A stretch of 16,751 bases of DNA from Verrucomicrobiales bacterium (GTDB lineage Bacteria; Verrucomicrobiota; Verrucomicrobiia; Limisphaerales; RI-55). This document shows positions 5,450 through 14,069 of this stretch, piece by piece. A model generated the notes under the pieces. That model saw only the letters and a program-made list of their open reading frames with translations, had not been told where the DNA came from and searched no databases. Made by a program: the position numbers and the translations under genes. Position 1 is the first letter of the stretch. Each line of letters opens with the position of its first letter. The DNA is taken from positions 8,409 to 25,159 of the forward strand of contig DNDP01000330.1 in NCBI GenBank assembly GCA_003484235.1, given 5' to 3'.

Positions 5450-8191
5450 CTATTCCCTGATTTCATGGTGGCTGACACGCCGGCGGATCGTCTTTTCGAG
5501 GCCCACGATCATGTAGGTCAGCACACCCACGCTCAGGATCTTGGCCCAGGCCTCGGGCGGCAGCGGGGCGGTGTGGAACAGCCGGTTCATCAACGGCACG
5601 TAGGTGATGGCCAGCTGCAGCAGGACCATGCAGGTGATTCCCAGGAAAATCCATGGATTGCTGAAAAAACCGATCTTGAAGATGGAACGGCCGAGGGAAC
5701 GGCAGTTCAGCAGATAGAACACCTCGACGAAGACGATCACGTTCATCACCAGCGTCTGGGCGGTGGCGAGATCAGAGCCCAGCCCCCGCCGCTCGTGCAG
5801 GAAGATGCCGAACGCGCCGGACGCCATGAGCAGCGCCACGAGCCCGGTCCGCATGATCACGGGAAACCGCAGCAGGGGCAGCCTGGGGTCGCGCGGCGGC
5901 ACGCGCATGATGTCCTTTTCCTTTGGCTCGAACACCAGCATGAGTCCCAGGCAGATGGCGGTGGTCATGTTGATCCAGAGCAGCTGCACCGGCTGCACCG
6001 GCAACATCGTGCCCACGATGATGGCGGCGATCAGCACCAGCGCCTCGCCGGCGTTGGTGGGCAGCGTCCACACGATGAACTTCGTGAGATTGTCGAACAC
6101 CCCCCGGCCTTCCTCGACCGCCGCCTCGATGGAAGCGAAGTTGTCATCCGTCAGCAGCATGTCGGCGGCGCCCTTGGCGACCTCCGTGCCCGACCGGCCC
6201 ATGGCGACGCCGATGTCGGCCTGCTTGAGGGCGGGTGCGTCGTTCACGCCGTCGCCGGTCATGGCCACCACGTGCCCGCGGGATTGCAGCGCGCGGACGA
6301 GCCGGAGCTTCTGTTCGGGAGCCACGCGGGCGAAGACGGTGGTCTGCTCGGCGGCGTCCGGCAGCTCCTGATCGGGAATCTTCTCCAGTTGCCGGCCGCT
6401 GACGGCCTTCGGCAATTCCTCGCCGCCCTGGGGGCCGCGGATTCCCAGCTGTCGGGCGATGACCTGGGCCGTGAGCAGGTGGTCGCCGGTGATCATCTTG
6501 ATGCGGATGCCGGCCTCCTGGCACAGACGCACCGAGGCGATCGCTTCCTGGCGCGGGGGATCGATCATGCCCTGCAGGCCGAGAAAGATCAGTTCGCCGG
6601 CCACGTGCTGGTGGTCAATCGACCGTTGATTGGCGGGCATCGCCTTCCGGGCAAAGGCCAGCACTCGCAGCCCTTCGTTGGCCATCGCCTCCACGGCGCG
6701 TTCGACAGCCTCCCGGTCCAGCGTGGTGACCGAGCCGTCCGTTGCCAGCGCGTGGGTGCAGCGCGCGAGCAGCCGTTCGGTGGAACCTTTCTTGTAGATG
6801 GTCTTGTTGGCCTGTTCATGGTGGCCGTGCAGCGTGGCCATGAACTGGAACTCCGATTCAAAGGGAATGCTGTCCAACCGTGGATGGTGGGCGTGCAGCT
6901 GCTGCGTGTAGCCGAGTTTGCCGGCTGCGACGATGAGGGCGCCTTCCGTGGGGTCGCCCTCGACCTTCCACCGGCCTTCCGCCTCGACCAGTTGCGAGTC
7001 ATTGCACAGCAGGCCCGCCTTCAGGAGTTCCGCGAGCGCGGGGGCGCTGTCCGGCGCCGCAGGCTGGCCGTCCAGCGTCACTTCTCCCCGGGGATCGTAG
7101 CCGCTCCCGGAAAACTCGAAGAACTGTCCGCCTGTGTAGGCGCGGCGCACGGTCATCTGGTTCTCGGTGAGCGTCCCGGTCTTGTCCGAGCAGATGACGG
7201 TGGTGCTGCCAAGCGTCTCGACTGCGGGCAGCTTGCGAATGATGGCCCGCCGGCGCGCCATGCGGGCGACACCGACCGCCAGGGTGATGGTGACTGCCGC
7301 TGGCAGACCCTCGGGAATGGCACCGACCGCCAGCGCAACGGCGGCCATGAACATGTCCACCCACGACCCGCCACGCAGGAGGCCGATGGCAAAGGTCAGT
7401 GCCGCGAAGCCCAGGATCACCCAGAGGAGGAGCTTGCTGAAGTGGGCGATCTTACGCGTGAGGGGCGTGGACAGCGAGACCGCCTCGGAGATCAGCCGGG
7501 CAATCCGGCCAGTCTCGGTGTTGTTGCCGGTGCCCCACACCACGCCCTCGGCCTGGCCATAGGTCACCAGCGTGCCGGCATAGGCATTGTTCTTCCGCTC
7601 CGCCAGAATCGTATCCAGGCTCAGGGCGTCCGAGTGTTTGGGCACGGGCAACGACTCGCCCGTCAGGGCCGACTCATCGCAGTGCAGGTTCTTGACATGG
7701 AACAGCCGCAGATCGGCCGGGACGCGGTCGCCGGATTGCAGGAGCACGACGTCGCCGGGGACCAGGTCGGCGGAGTTCACCCGTCTGACCTGGCCGTCGC
7801 GCCGGACCGTCGCCTCCGTGGTCACCATGCGCGACAACGCCTCGATCGCGCGGCCTGCCTTGCTTTCCTGGATGAAGCCGATGATCGCATTGACCAGCAC
7901 CACGCCGAAGATGACGCCCGCGTCGACCCATTCCCCGAGGGAAGCCGTGATGATGGTGGCGACCACCAGGATGTAAACCAGCGCCTGGTGAAACTGGTCG
8001 AGGAACCGCAGCAGCGCGCTGCGTCCCCGTTTGCCGGAGAGCACATTCGGCCCGAACTCGGCCAGCCGTTTGGCGGCGGCCTCCGCGGACAGCCCCCGCC
8101 GGAGGTCCGTCTTGAGCAGCTGGACGACCTCCTCCTGTTGCAGCTGGTGCCACTCGGCAGGCGGCGAGTTCGATGTGGTGGAAGTTTTCAT
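5450..8191 (-). CDS. P2-like cation-transporting P-type ATPase
   Basis: This 913-residue inner-membrane pump has the layout of the calcium-ATPase-like P2 family: an N-terminal cation ATPase domain (about 12-80), the actuator domain with TGES (177-180), M4 with AIPEGLP (291-297), the phosphorylation motif DKTGT (D336), the nucleotide domain with KGS (468-470), TGD (568-570), the hinge TGDGVNDAP (645-653), and six C-terminal helices from about 705 to 896. ATP hydrolysis drives cation movement across the membrane. In M6 the family sequence NxxTD is NMTTA (741-745), so the acidic residue equivalent to D800 of SERCA is alanine, whereas the M4 and M5 acidic residues (E294, E716) are kept. The ion is therefore uncertain. 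The ATG at 8191 follows the universal stress gene after 4 bases; an upstream TTG at 8206 would overlap that gene and was rejected. Confidence 0.93.
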   Translation of the reverse strand: MKTSTTSNSPPAEWHQLQQEEVVQLLKTDLRRGLSAEAAAKRLAEFGPNVLSGKRGRSALLRFLDQFHQALVYILVVATIITASLGEWVDAGVIFGVVLVNAIIGFIQESKAGRAIEALSRMVTTEATVRRDGQVRRVNSADLVPGDVVLLQSGDRVPADLRLFHVKNLHCDESALTGESLPVPKHSDALSLDTILAERKNNAYAGTLVTYGQAEGVVWGTGNNTETGRIARLISEAVSLSTPLTRKIAHFSKLLLWVILGFAALTFAIGLLRGGSWVDMFMAAVALAVGAIPEGLPAAVTITLAVGVARMARRRAIIRKLPAVETLGSTTVICSDKTGTLTENQMTVRRAYTGGQFFEFSGSGYDPRGEVTLDGQPAAPDSAPALAELLKAGLLCNDSQLVEAEGRWKVEGDPTEGALIVAAGKLGYTQQLHAHHPRLDSIPFESEFQFMATLHGHHEQANKTIYKKGSTERLLARCTHALATDGSVTTLDREAVERAVEAMANEGLRVLAFARKAMPANQRSIDHQHVAGELIFLGLQGMIDPPRQEAIASVRLCQEAGIRIKMITGDHLLTAQVIARQLGIRGPQGGEELPKAVSGRQLEKIPDQELPDAAEQTTVFARVAPEQKLRLVRALQSRGHVVAMTGDGVNDAPALKQADIGVAMGRSGTEVAKGAADMLLTDDNFASIEAAVEEGRGVFDNLTKFIVWTLPTNAGEALVLIAAIIVGTMLPVQPVQLLWINMTTAICLGLMLVFEPKEKDIMRVPPRDPRLPLLRFPVIMRTGLVALLMASGAFGIFLHERRGLGSDLATAQTLVMNVIVFVEVFYLLNCRSLGRSIFKIGFFSNPWIFLGITCMVLLQLAITYVPLMNRLFHTAPLPPEAWAKILSVGVLTYMIVGLEKTIRRRVSHHEIRE

Positions 8192-8195
8192 TGGA

Positions 8196-9110
8196 TCAAT
8201 CTTCAAGTGGCGGCGGGATGAAGGCGTCCGGCTTGACGGCCAGTACGGAACAGTCGACCTGCTCCAGGACCGTTTCGGCCGTGCTGCCGATCAGCAGGCC
8301 GGTGATCCGGGCCCGACGGACCGTGCCGATCACCAGCAGTTGGATTCCTTCGCGCCGGACGTGGCGCACGATCTCCTCGTGGGGCGTGCCGTGAACGAGG
8401 TGGAGCGCATACGAACCCGGCTCGAGCCCGGCGTATTCAATGGCTGCCTGCAGTTGACGGCGGTGGGCCGCTTCCTGCCCGCGCAGGATTTCGGCGATTT
8501 CCTCCTCCGGCAGGCGTCCCCGATTGCGCAGCAGATCCTCCGCGAAGAACGACCACGCGTGGAGCACATCCAGCCTGGCGGAGTCATGCGCGGCCAGTGA
8601 CGCGGCCAGCGTCAGGATCTTTCGGTTCAGATCGGGGTCGCCGGTCCGGTCGGGATCCACGGCGGCCAGAACGCGGCGTTCGGATCGATTGGGTGCCGGT
8701 TTGAGCACCCAAACCTCGCAGGGGCACTTGCGCAGCAGATGGAGGGTGGTGCTGCCAAACACCCATTCCCGCAGGCCGGTGGCGGGAAGCAGGTGTGTCA
8801 TGATCAGGTCATGACCGTCGGCCTCGACGAGCCGGATCAACTCGCGCCAATGCCGTCCGGCAACGACGCACAACCGCGCGGTCACGCCCTGTTGGGCCGC
8901 GGCATCGTGCCATGGCCGCAACTCTTCCAGCCGGCTGTGTTCGACCACCTTCATCAGATCACCGTTCCACCGGGCTTCTTCCGGGATGAGGCTGGCAACC
9001 GTCAGCCGTGCGTGGTTGCGGACGACCAGCTCCAACGCCCGGGAAAAAGTTTCCGCCGGTTCGACGGCCTGCGATCTTGTGACGAATAGAATGTTTTTGA
9101 AGCGGTCCAT
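8196..9110 (-). CDS. Tandem universal stress (UspA-type) protein
   Basis: This 304-residue protein holds two Usp domains, about 1-138 and 144-294, the common tandem form of cytoplasmic stress proteins. Each begins with a strand typical of the fold (FKNILFVTRS at 4-13; ERRVLAAVDPD at 144-154) and ends with the family close (EWVFGSTTLHLLRKCPCEVWVLKP at about 115-138, and IGSTAETVLEQVDCSVLAVKP at 274-294). The nucleotide-loop pattern GxxG-x9-GS is only partly present: VIGTVRRARITGLLIGST lacks the second glycine, so ATP binding is doubtful. The frame is open upstream to 9335, but the ATG at 9110 is where the first Usp strand begins, with a weak GAG upstream. It lies 4 bases before the cation ATPase, so the two are surely co-transcribed; Usp domains next to ion pumps suggest a sensory or regulatory role for transport. 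Confidence 0.88.
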   Translation of the reverse strand: MDRFKNILFVTRSQAVEPAETFSRALELVVRNHARLTVASLIPEEARWNGDLMKVVEHSRLEELRPWHDAAAQQGVTARLCVVAGRHWRELIRLVEADGHDLIMTHLLPATGLREWVFGSTTLHLLRKCPCEVWVLKPAPNRSERRVLAAVDPDRTGDPDLNRKILTLAASLAAHDSARLDVLHAWSFFAEDLLRNRGRLPEEEIAEILRGQEAAHRRQLQAAIEYAGLEPGSYALHLVHGTPHEEIVRHVRREGIQLLVIGTVRRARITGLLIGSTAETVLEQVDCSVLAVKPDAFIPPPLED

Positions 9111-9277
9111 GCCGTTCTCGGGCTTTTGGATGAGAATATGATGTGGGGCCGGCTGATGATCCACCGGGATTGTCAAGGGGGAGCCGGAAATTGTGCGGTC
9201 CAACGGCGCAGGAGCCCGCCGCGTGGGACTTCCACCTTGACCCAGTTCGCTCCCTGTAGAGAAATTGCTGTCCCACC

Positions 9278-9787
9278 ATGAAACCCTCCAAGGCAAGCGG
9301 CGGTTCCGGAACCCCCGTGCCCGAACCCGTGGCACACCCCTCCGACATGGTCCGGCGACACCTGCTGGCCGGCTGGGCGCTGCTCGTGCTGTTTCTCTCG
9401 CTGGGCGTGGTGTTGGAGGCGCTGCACGGATTCAAGTCCGGCTTTTACCTGGATGTCTCGAACGAGACGCGGCGGCTGATGTGGCGGCTGGCCCACGCCC
9501 ACGGAACGTTTCTGGGTCTGGTGCAGATCGCCTTCGCCTTCACGCTCGAGCGGGTGCCCCATTGGCGTGCCGGCTCATCAATTCTGGCCGGTTTTTGCAT
9601 CCACGGTGCCAGCGTGCTGCTGCCCTTGGGATTCTTTCTCGGAGGAATGGTCCTGCATGCGGGCGATCCCGGCATGGGCATCATGCTGGTCCCGCTTGGA
9701 GCGCTCCTGTTGTTCGCCTGCGGTCTGCTGACGATCTGGGCGTTGAAAAGCCAAGCCGCCGGGACGGTGGCAGGATCAGGCAAATGA
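9278..9787 (+). CDS. Four-helix histidine-rich membrane protein, partner of the octahaem cytochrome
   Basis: This 169-residue protein has a proline- and glycine-rich N-terminal tail (1-25) followed by four predicted membrane helices at about 29-49, 72-92, 99-122 and 132-156. Histidines lie at or near the helix ends: H50, H73 and H75 (in LAHAHGTFLGL), H95, H109 and H127. Such residues could bind haem b or metal, but no named cofactor motif is recognisable. Its stop overlaps the start of the multihaem cytochrome gene as ATGA (9784-9787), so the two are translationally coupled and probably act together, perhaps as a membrane quinol-side subunit. The ATG at 9278 has no strong Shine-Dalgarno site. 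It diverges from the universal stress gene across 167 bases. I cannot assign a family. Confidence 0.75.
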   Translation: MKPSKASGGSGTPVPEPVAHPSDMVRRHLLAGWALLVLFLSLGVVLEALHGFKSGFYLDVSNETRRLMWRLAHAHGTFLGLVQIAFAFTLERVPHWRAGSSILAGFCIHGASVLLPLGFFLGGMVLHAGDPGMGIMLVPLGALLLFACGLLTIWALKSQAAGTVAGSGK

Positions 9788-11739
9788 ACTGGCCCTCAAA
9801 TCTCGGCGTGCTCCCATCCGCCCTCGAAGCGGCCCTCGTGCTTGGCGTGACGGCCGTCGTGATCCTGTTGCTGCTGCGTCGGAGTCGCGGGCTTGGCCGG
9901 CTCCAGCTCTACCTGATGGGAGCGGCCCTGATCGTCGTGCTGCTCACGCTGCAATCCTGGCGGCGGGAGATCCTGGAGCCGGCCATGGTTCAAACGGATT
10001 ATCTGGCTTCGCTGCCGCAGCCGCCCCGGGACGGCGGCTATGTCAGTTCCGACACCTGCCGTGCCTGTCATCCGGACGAATACAATTCGTGGCACCGCAC
10101 GTACCACCGCACGATGACCCAGGTCGCGTCGCCAGAAACGGTGATCGGAGATTTCAACGACGTCACGTTGCGGCACGCCGGCCAGCGGTTTCACCTGCGC
10201 CGGGACGGTGACGAGTTCTGGGTGGACATCCATGCTGCCGACGCCCCGCCGGGTGCTCCCCCCAATGCGTCCGGGCGGATCGGTCTGTTGACCGGTGCCC
10301 ATCACATGCAGGCTTACTGGCTGACCACCGATGTCGGCAACATGCAGCTCGACCTCCCCTTCTACTGGCTCAAGGAAACGCAGTCGTGGGTGCCGGCCCG
10401 CGACACGTTCCTGAAGGATCCGAATGCGCAGCATCCGTCGGTGATCTGGAACCAGGCGTGCATCCGCTGCCACGCCACGGGAGGGCAACCACGTCCGGCG
10501 TCCCTCAACGATGTTTTCGAAACGCGGGTCGGTGAGTTGGGGATTGCCTGTGAGGCCTGTCACGGTCCGGCCGAGGAACACGTCCGGGCGAATCGCGACC
10601 CGCGGCGGCGCTACGCCCTGCACCTGGCCGGGGAAGGTGACCCCACCATCGTCAACCCCGCCCGGCTTGATTCCCGCAAGGCGTCCATGATCTGCGGCGA
10701 TTGCCACAACATCAAATACTTCGCCGAGGACCGGAAGTGGTTGCAGGAAGGATTTCAGTACCGGCCGGGAGGCGACCTCGAGGAGACCACGCCTTCGATG
10801 AATCTGCGCGACCCGGCCAAGGAGCATCTGCTGGCCAAGGTGCTCCAGACCGATACGAACTTTGTCAGGGGCGCGTATTGGAGCGACGGGATGGTCCGCG
10901 TGTCCGGCCGGGACTACAACGGGATGATCAATGCACCGTGTTTTCAACGCGGCGAACTTTCGTGTCTGTCCTGCCATTCCATGCATCACAGCGATCCCAA
11001 GGACCAGTTGGCCGCGCGGATGGAAACCAATGAAGCCTGCTTCCAGTGCCACGGCGATTTCCGGGACAAGCTCGCGGATCACACCCGGCACGCTCCGGAG
11101 TCGGCCGGCAGCCTGTGCTACAACTGCCACATGCCCCACACCGTTTACGGACTGCTCAAGAACATCCGCAGCCATCTGATTTCCAGTCCCACCGTGGCGG
11201 AAACGCGTGCGACCGGGCGGCCCAACGCGTGCAATCTCTGCCATCTCGACCAAACCCTGGCGTGGACGGGTGAACACCTGCGCGAATGGTATGGACAGGA
11301 GGTCCCGGAGCTGTCCCCCGAGGAGCGGACCGTTTCGCTTGCCGTGCGACAGATCCTGTCGGGCGATGCCGGCCAGCGGGCCATCATGGGCTGGCATCTC
11401 GGCTGGACGCCGGCGCAGGAGACGGCGGGAACCGACTGGATGGCGCCCTTTCTCGCCCTTCTGCTGGATGATCCCTATTCCGCCGTGCGCTTCATCGGCC
11501 GCCGATCTCTTCGCACGCTCCCCGAATACCGTGAACTCGACTACGACGCCTTCGGCAATCCATTGGACCGACGTCGGACGGCGCAGGAGGTGCGGAGACG
11601 ATGGGAGACGCGGCCGAACCCCCTCAGACAGGGGGAACCGGCGTTGCTGCTCCTGGATGACGGGCGGAACCTGCAGGCGACGCAGGTTGGGAAACTGCTG
11701 GAGCGGCGCGACAACACGCCGATGACGCTGGAGGAATGA
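9784..11739 (+). CDS. Membrane-anchored octahaem cytochrome c with C-terminal HEAT-like region
   Basis: This 651-residue protein has two N-terminal hydrophobic helices (about 12-32 and 40-57), followed by a periplasmic part with eight CxxCH haem sites: CRACH (92-96), CIRCH (226-230), CEACH (256-260), CGDCH (304-308), CLSCH (394-398), CFQCH (419-423), CYNCH (445-449) and CNLCH (483-487). All eight have histidine as the fifth residue; there is no CxxCK, so it is not a canonical NrfA nitrite reductase. CEACHGPAEEH is typical of the cytochrome c554-like group. After the haems, residues 515-590 look like HEAT-type helices (LLLDDPYSAVRFIGRRSLRTLP), a combination known in PVC-group cytochromes. The overlap with the four-helix membrane gene argues for one electron-transfer complex linking the membrane to the periplasm. 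Substrate and direction are unknown. The ATG at 9784 was chosen over an open extension to 9265 that only shadows the upstream gene. Confidence 0.9.
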   Translation: MNWPSNLGVLPSALEAALVLGVTAVVILLLLRRSRGLGRLQLYLMGAALIVVLLTLQSWRREILEPAMVQTDYLASLPQPPRDGGYVSSDTCRACHPDEYNSWHRTYHRTMTQVASPETVIGDFNDVTLRHAGQRFHLRRDGDEFWVDIHAADAPPGAPPNASGRIGLLTGAHHMQAYWLTTDVGNMQLDLPFYWLKETQSWVPARDTFLKDPNAQHPSVIWNQACIRCHATGGQPRPASLNDVFETRVGELGIACEACHGPAEEHVRANRDPRRRYALHLAGEGDPTIVNPARLDSRKASMICGDCHNIKYFAEDRKWLQEGFQYRPGGDLEETTPSMNLRDPAKEHLLAKVLQTDTNFVRGAYWSDGMVRVSGRDYNGMINAPCFQRGELSCLSCHSMHHSDPKDQLAARMETNEACFQCHGDFRDKLADHTRHAPESAGSLCYNCHMPHTVYGLLKNIRSHLISSPTVAETRATGRPNACNLCHLDQTLAWTGEHLREWYGQEVPELSPEERTVSLAVRQILSGDAGQRAIMGWHLGWTPAQETAGTDWMAPFLALLLDDPYSAVRFIGRRSLRTLPEYRELDYDAFGNPLDRRRTAQEVRRRWETRPNPLRQGEPALLLLDDGRNLQATQVGKLLERRDNTPMTLEE

Positions 11740-11848
11740 ATTCCATCGCGGAGTTGGCAGCCAGCGGCCCCGAAACTTTCCTTGCGCGCGCCCGGTGCCC
11801 TGTCCGATTCTCCGTCGATCCCAGTTTCACCCAGACACCCCCGCATCC

Positions 11849-12958
11849 ATGAAGAACACCGTCTCTCCGTCGAAGTCCGATCGCCGCTCCTTTTTGAAGG
11901 CCGTTTCCCTCGCCGCCGCCGGGGCCGCTGTCGCCCACCGCGCCCTCGGGCAGGTGAACCGCGACTGGACCGGCAACATGCCGGTGCGCTACCCCGATCC
12001 GGACATCATCTCGCTCGATCCGCGCTTCGACAAATACAAGCTCGGCAACACGCCGGTGCAGCGGCTCTACCACAACCCGAACATGCTCTGGGCGGAAGGC
12101 CCGGCCTGGAACGCGGTCGGCCGTTACCTGCTCTGGAGTGACATACCGAACGATGTCCAGATGCGCTGGATCGAGGACGACGGCCGGGTGACGACGTTTC
12201 GCCAGCCGGCCGGCAACAGCAATGGCAACACTTTCGATCATCAGGGGCGCCAGCTGAGCTGTGAGCACGGCAACCGCCGGGTGGTCCGCTACGAGCACGA
12301 CGGATCGACCACGGTGATTGCGGACAAGTTCGACGGAAAGCCGTTCAACGCTCCGAACGACGTGGTGGTGCATCCCGACGGCGGCGTGTGGTTCACCGAT
12401 CCCGGCTATGGGAGCATGATGAACTACGAGGGCTGGAAGCGGCCGCTTGAACTCAAGGAAGCCGTCTATCGCGTCGACCCAAAGACGGCGAAGGTCGAGA
12501 AGGTCACCGACGAGATCACGAAGCCGAACGGCCTGTGCTTCTCACCGGACTACCGGAAGCTCTATGTCGCCGACACCGGCGCTCCGCGGAACATCAAGGT
12601 CTGGGAGGTTGCCGATCAAACCAAGCTGCGGGGAGGCAGGGAACTGGTCAAGATGCCCTTTGCGAAGCGGAAGATTTCGACCCGCGAGGGCGAGGTCACC
12701 ATCGGCGGCGAGGGGGGCTCGGACGGAATCCGTTGCGACGTGGACGGCAACATCTGGTCGTCGGCCGGCTGGGCCGGCGCTGGATTCGACGGAGTGCACG
12801 TGTTCACGCCGGAAGGGGACCGCATCGGCATGATTCTGCTGCCGGAGATCTGTTCGAACCTTTGCTTCGGCGGCCGGAAACGGAACCGCCTGTTCATGAC
12901 GGGCAGCACCTCGCTTTACGCCGTGTACGTGGAAACGCAGGGCGCGCACATCACGTAG
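11849..12958 (+). CDS. Tat-exported SMP-30/gluconolactonase-like protein
   Basis: This 369-residue protein opens with a twin-arginine signal (SDRRSFLKAVSLAAAG, residues 10-25), with likely cleavage near residue 35, so it should fold before export to the periplasm. The mature part is a six-bladed propeller of the SMP-30/gluconolactonase/LRE family, which hydrolyses sugar lactones using a divalent metal. Likely metal-site residues are E83 (WAEGPAW), N170 (NAPNDVVV), N227 (KPNGLCF) and D292 (GSDGIRCD), in the family order. The ATG at 11849 was preferred to a GTG at 11795 because the signal peptide fits it. It stands alone between the cytochrome (109-base gap) and trpS (58-base gap). The true substrate could be an aldonolactone or another ester; the sequence does not say. 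Confidence 0.9.
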   Translation: MKNTVSPSKSDRRSFLKAVSLAAAGAAVAHRALGQVNRDWTGNMPVRYPDPDIISLDPRFDKYKLGNTPVQRLYHNPNMLWAEGPAWNAVGRYLLWSDIPNDVQMRWIEDDGRVTTFRQPAGNSNGNTFDHQGRQLSCEHGNRRVVRYEHDGSTTVIADKFDGKPFNAPNDVVVHPDGGVWFTDPGYGSMMNYEGWKRPLELKEAVYRVDPKTAKVEKVTDEITKPNGLCFSPDYRKLYVADTGAPRNIKVWEVADQTKLRGGRELVKMPFAKRKISTREGEVTIGGEGGSDGIRCDVDGNIWSSAGWAGAGFDGVHVFTPEGDRIGMILLPEICSNLCFGGRKRNRLFMTGSTSLYAVYVETQGAHIT

Positions 12959-13016
12959 GCGCGGGCCGCGGACACGGCACTTGCAACCGCGTTCGCCCTC
13001 CGTAAGCTCTCGCGCC

Positions 13017-13994
13017 ATGCGAATTCTGACCGGCATCCAGCCTTCCGGCGCGCTGCACGTGGGCAACTACTTTGGCGCCATGCTGCCCGCCATCCAGCTG
13101 CAGCAGGAAGGGGAGGCTTTCTACTTCATCGCCGATTACCACTCGATGACGTCGCTCGCCGACGCCTCCAAGCGCCGCCAGTACACCCTCGACGTGGCAC
13201 TGGACTTTCTCGCGTGCGGGCTGGATCCGGACCGGTGCGTCTTCTGGCGGCAGTCGGACGTGCCGGAGGTCACCGAGCTGGCGTGGATTCTCACCACCGT
13301 CACGCACATGGGCCTGCTGCGCCGGTGCCACAGCTTCAAGGACAAGCTCGACAAGCTGGCGGGCGGCGACGAGGGCAAGATCAGCCACGGCCTGTTCGCC
13401 TACCCGGTGCTGATGGCCGCGGACATCCTGCTCTATGACTCGAACATCGTGCCGGTCGGCCGGGACCAGAAACAGCACCTCGAGGTCACCCGTGACATTG
13501 CAATCAAGTTCAACGAGCTCTACGGACAGACCTTCGTGCTGCCAGAACCGCGGATTCGCGAGGAGGTCGCCGTCGTGCCCGGCATCGATGGCCAGAAGAT
13601 GAGCAAGAGCTACGGCAACACGATCGAGATCTTCGGCGAGGAAAAGGCCACCCGGAAGAAGATCATGTCGATGCAGATGGACAGCCGCACCCCCGCCGAG
13701 CCGAAACCGGACGCCGACCAGAACATCGCCGTGCAGCTGATGAAGGTGATCGACGCCGCGACCGGCAAGGAATACGAGGAGAAGCTCCGCGCGGGCGGGT
13801 TGGGCTACGGCGATCTCAAGAAGAAGCTGTTCGAGGCCTACTGGGACTGCTTCGCCGATGCCCGTGCCAGGCGGGCCGAACTGGCGGCCAATCTGGACTT
13901 CGTCAACCAGGTGCTCCGGTCGGGCGCGGAGAAGGCGCGAGCCGTCGCCGGTGGAGTGCTGCGGCGGGCCCGGAAGGCCTGCGGCCTGGCGTGA
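13017..13994 (+). CDS. trpS: Tryptophanyl-tRNA synthetase
   Basis: This 325-residue enzyme is the usual length for bacterial TrpRS, a class Ic synthetase that charges tRNA-Trp in the cytosol. It begins MRILTGIQPSGALHVGNYFG, containing the HIGH-type ATP site (LHVGN, 13-17). Other family landmarks are FIADYHSMT (37-45), WRQSDVPEVTELAWIL (77-92), LMAADILLYDSNIVPVGRDQ (132-151) and the KMSKS loop (194-198, exact). The C-terminal helices (about 235-315) complete the tRNA-binding part. The ATG at 13017 lacks a clear Shine-Dalgarno site; an in-frame upstream codon at 12981 would add only unconserved residues. It converges on the small basic-protein gene, and the hairpin between them carries a T-run only for the opposite strand. 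Confidence 0.95.
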   Translation: MRILTGIQPSGALHVGNYFGAMLPAIQLQQEGEAFYFIADYHSMTSLADASKRRQYTLDVALDFLACGLDPDRCVFWRQSDVPEVTELAWILTTVTHMGLLRRCHSFKDKLDKLAGGDEGKISHGLFAYPVLMAADILLYDSNIVPVGRDQKQHLEVTRDIAIKFNELYGQTFVLPEPRIREEVAVVPGIDGQKMSKSYGNTIEIFGEEKATRKKIMSMQMDSRTPAEPKPDADQNIAVQLMKVIDAATGKEYEEKLRAGGLGYGDLKKKLFEAYWDCFADARARRAELAANLDFVNQVLRSGAEKARAVAGGVLRRARKACGLA

Positions 13995-14017
13995 GTCGTG
14001 GGGCGGAGCGCCCGGGC

Positions 14018-14046
14018 AAAAAAAAGCCCCGCCGGAGGGGCGGGGC
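14018..14046 (-). terminator. Rho-independent terminator for the small basic-protein gene
   Basis: A perfect 8-base-pair GC stem (GCCCCGCC / GGCGGGGC, 14026-14033 and 14039-14046) with a 5-base loop is flanked on its left by eight A (14018-14025). Read on the minus strand this is a stem followed by a U-run, the intrinsic terminator form. It lies 23 bases past the stop of the 31-residue basic protein. On the plus strand no T-run follows, so it is not a good terminator for trpS. Confidence 0.85.
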
Positions 14047-14069
14047 GGAAAGGTTGTCGGATGGCCGGA

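Noticed and set aside
5465..8221. Plus-strand open frame of 918 codons opposite the cation ATPase
   Set aside because: It mirrors the ATPase codon phase, is rich in histidine, arginine, glycine and glutamine, and shows no family motif. This is a GC-driven antisense shadow.
9170..9176. TTGACA-like -35 box on the minus strand upstream of the universal stress gene
   Set aside because: No suitable -10 box lies 16-18 bases downstream, so it is not called as a promoter.
9111..9335. 75-codon N-terminal extension of the universal stress protein
   Set aside because: It covers the divergent promoter region and the start of the opposite gene, lacks conservation-like composition, and the Usp fold begins exactly at the ATG at 9110.
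9796..11397. Minus-strand open frame of 533 codons opposite the octahaem cytochrome
   Set aside because: The opposite strand has eight CxxCH motifs and a membrane anchor; this frame has no recognisable domain.
14001..14013. GGGCG-GAG-CGCCC hairpin just after trpS
   Set aside because: Five base pairs and a three-base loop with A, not T, following on the plus strand; not a credible trpS terminator.
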